Positions 30,564 to 31,957 of a stretch of 31,957 bases of DNA are shown in pieces. The first letter of the stretch is position 1. Each line of letters begins with the position of its first letter. The position numbers and the translations under genes are program-made. A model generated the notes under the pieces. It saw nothing but the letters and a program-made list of their open reading frames with translations, did not search any database and was not told where the DNA came from. Source of the stretch: Candidatus Fonsibacter sp. (GTDB lineage: Bacteria; Pseudomonadota; Alphaproteobacteria; Pelagibacterales; Pelagibacteraceae); assembly GCA_009693745.1 (NCBI GenBank), contig SHWR01000004.1:1-31957 (forward strand). The letters run 5' to 3'.

Positions 30564-31409
30564 ATGTCCAAATATATTGCTGAAAGCTTTTATACCTGCT
30601 TATTTAAAATTACTCACAATTTGCAAGAGTTAACTAACGAAGCTCTTCAAGAGATTGATAGCAGAAAAGATGGAAAAGTTGAGGTTTTAGACGTTAAATT
30701 TAATAAGAGAAAAACTAAATCATTAGCTGAAATACAAGCTAACAAAACTCAAAATAAAGAAGAAGAAGTTAAAGAAATTTCAGGCCAAAAAATAAGTGAA
30801 AATATAACTTCTTCTATTTTTAATAATATTCAAGATAACAAAACATCATCTCTACCTATTGAGAATAAAGCTTTCAGTGAAAGAAGAAAAATGCCTGATC
30901 GCAGAAAAGGGTATATCCAAAAAGCGATGATTGGTGATCATAAAGTTTATTTGCATATTGGCGAATACGATGACGGTAGAGTTGGTGAAATTTTCATTGA
31001 TACAAATAAAGAAGGTGAACTTGTAAGATCTTTAATGAATAATTTTGCAATCGCAATATCGTTAGGTTTACAATATGGCGTTCCTCTAGAAGAATATGTT
31101 GATGCCTTCATTAACACTAAATTTGAACCCTCTGGAAAAGTTAAAGGTAATGATAGAATTCTATCAGCATCTTCAATTTTAGATTACTTATTTAGAGAAC
31201 TTGCAATCTCTTTCCTTGGAAGAGAAGATCTTGCCCACACTCCTTCTATTAAAAAAATTGATCAATCAGAAGATTCTGAAGAAAACGCTCAGCTTATTGA
31301 TGTTCTTAAAAATATTACTAGTAAAGGTTTTTTAAGAAATCAGTATAAAGAAAAATTAGTAGATCTAAGTAATATTAGATTGAATATTAAGAGCAAAAAA
31401 ATAAATTAG
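30564..31409 (+). CDS. Free-standing NrdJ C-terminal (TSCPD) domain protein
   Basis: Residues 107-226 match the C-terminal TSCPD-type domain of class II (B12-dependent) ribonucleotide reductase: MPDRRKGYIQKA, GEYDDGRVGEIFIDTNKEG, RSLMNNFAIAISLGLQYGVP and ILDYLFRELAISFLGREDLAH. The catalytic reductase barrel is absent and no large NrdJ part lies beside it. Residues 1-106 are charged and unrecognised, with a Lys/Glu-rich low-complexity stretch at 40-105; residues 227-281 are also unrecognised. The C-terminal redox cysteines of full-length NrdJ are missing; C12 is the only Cys. In Pseudomonas, class II reductase is split into NrdJa and NrdJb, and this resembles NrdJb. It may act with a reductase encoded elsewhere, or do something different. 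Its stop overlaps aspS by four bases. Confidence 0.85.
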   Translation: MSKYIAESFYTCLFKITHNLQELTNEALQEIDSRKDGKVEVLDVKFNKRKTKSLAEIQANKTQNKEEEVKEISGQKISENITSSIFNNIQDNKTSSLPIENKAFSERRKMPDRRKGYIQKAMIGDHKVYLHIGEYDDGRVGEIFIDTNKEGELVRSLMNNFAIAISLGLQYGVPLEEYVDAFINTKFEPSGKVKGNDRILSASSILDYLFRELAISFLGREDLAHTPSIKKIDQSEDSEENAQLIDVLKNITSKGFLRNQYKEKLVDLSNIRLNIKSKKIN

Positions 31410-31957
31410 TCTTTTTTAGTTAATCTAATATTTAATTCTTTTAACTGCTTTTCAGAAACTTCTGAAGGGGCATTCATCATTAAATCTTGGGCATTTTGAT
31501 TTAATGGGAACATAGTAACTTCTCTTATGTTTTTTTCTCCAGCCAATAACATTATAATTCTATCAATTCCTGGAGCAATACCTCCGTGTGGTGGTGCGCC
31601 ATAAGATAGGGCATTAATCATGCCACTAAATTTATTATCAACTTCTACTTTTGAATAACCTGCGATTTTAAATAATTTATACATTAATTCTGGAACATGG
31701 TTTCTAATTGCTCCAGAAGACAACTCGATACCATTACAAACAATATCATACTGATAAGCCAACAGTTCTAATGGGTCTATTTTATCAATTAAATCTACCG
31801 CTGTTTGAGGCATAGAAAATGGGTTGTGACTAAAATCAATTTTCTTATCAATTTCATTGTATTCAAACATTGGGTAATCAGTAACCCAGCAAAATTCAAA
31901 TACGTTATCTTTTATTAATTCTAAATTTTTTGCAATCTCCGTTCTTGCCCACGCTGA
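31406..31957 (-). CDS. aspS: Aspartyl-tRNA synthetase (partial, 5' end outside window)
   Basis: This is the C-terminal 183 residues of a class II AspRS, which charges tRNA-Asp. The frame stays open to the right edge and reads SAWARTEIAKN there, then FCWVTDYPMFEYNE. Class II motif 3 is in PPHGGIAPGIDRIIMLL, followed by REVTMFPLNQNAQDL and MNAPSEV, characteristic of bacterial-type AspRS. The ATG at 31868-31870 is internal, not the start. The full protein is expected to have about 590 residues. Whether it is discriminating or also charges tRNA-Asn cannot be judged from this part. Confidence 0.96.
   Translation of the reverse strand, partial: SAWARTEIAKNLELIKDNVFEFCWVTDYPMFEYNEIDKKIDFSHNPFSMPQTAVDLIDKIDPLELLAYQYDIVCNGIELSSGAIRNHVPELMYKLFKIAGYSKVEVDNKFSGMINALSYGAPPHGGIAPGIDRIIMLLAGEKNIREVTMFPLNQNAQDLMMNAPSEVSEKQLKELNIRLTKKD

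Noticed and set aside
1..31957. Mobile elements, CRISPR, prophage, defence island
   Set aside because: No transposase, integrase, direct-repeat arrays, restriction or toxin genes were seen; all genes are core housekeeping with uniform base composition.

Overview
The window is AT-rich, densely packed bacterial DNA that reads as a streamlined alphaproteobacterium. Evidence for that group: a complex I operon with separate nuoC and nuoD plus an NDUFA12-type accessory subunit elsewhere in the window; an iscR-led iscS-sufBCDS-sufU-sufT-sufA operon; an RNase E with a long acidic insert in its S1 domain; and genes joined mostly by ATGA or TAATG overlaps. The low GC and very short spacers suggest a SAR11/Pelagibacterales-like or similarly reduced marine lineage. 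That lineage call is inference; no rRNA gene is present to settle it. No gene-free stretch exceeds 300 bases, and I see no mobile element, CRISPR array, prophage or origin.

Layout. Positions 1-4018 (minus strand): nuoA-B-C-D-E-F, with nuoF running off the left edge. 4130-5965: a secreted TPR protein (minus), then a quinone oxidoreductase and an unrecognised small membrane protein (plus). 5969-7915 (minus): a periplasmic sorbosone/glucose-dehydrogenase-like protein, a di-heme cytochrome c and tRNA-Thr(UGU). 8085-10038 (minus): ZapE-type ATPase and a DMT exporter. 10075-10848 (plus): NAD kinase. 10838-18151 (minus): nine-gene Fe-S assembly operon behind a likely IscR box. 18284-18940: alpha/beta hydrolase, divergent from iscR. 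18937-24710: anmK (minus), tyrS (plus), an AsmA/YhdP-like giant-envelope-protein relative, and prfB, whose first 22 codons lie in another frame and need a programmed +1 frameshift. 24896-27811: RNase E/G (plus), thiG and thiS (minus). 27857-30078 (plus): aroQ-accB-accC. 30081-31957: NDUFA12 (minus), a free-standing NrdJ C-terminal (TSCPD) domain protein (plus) and the 3' part of aspS (minus, running off the right edge).

Functionally this is core metabolism: respiratory chain input (complex I, its NDUFA12 partner, periplasmic dehydrogenase plus cytochrome c), Fe-S cluster assembly that would feed those complexes, fatty-acid initiation (AccBC), thiamine thiazole formation, cell-wall recycling, NADP supply, translation and RNA turnover. 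I did not find a wholly new system. The points most worth checking are the orphan NrdJ C-terminal protein, an RNase E that lacks its Zn-link cysteines, a perfect terminator-like palindrome inside the signal-peptide codons of the cytochrome c gene, and the prfB recoding site that breaks automated gene calls.
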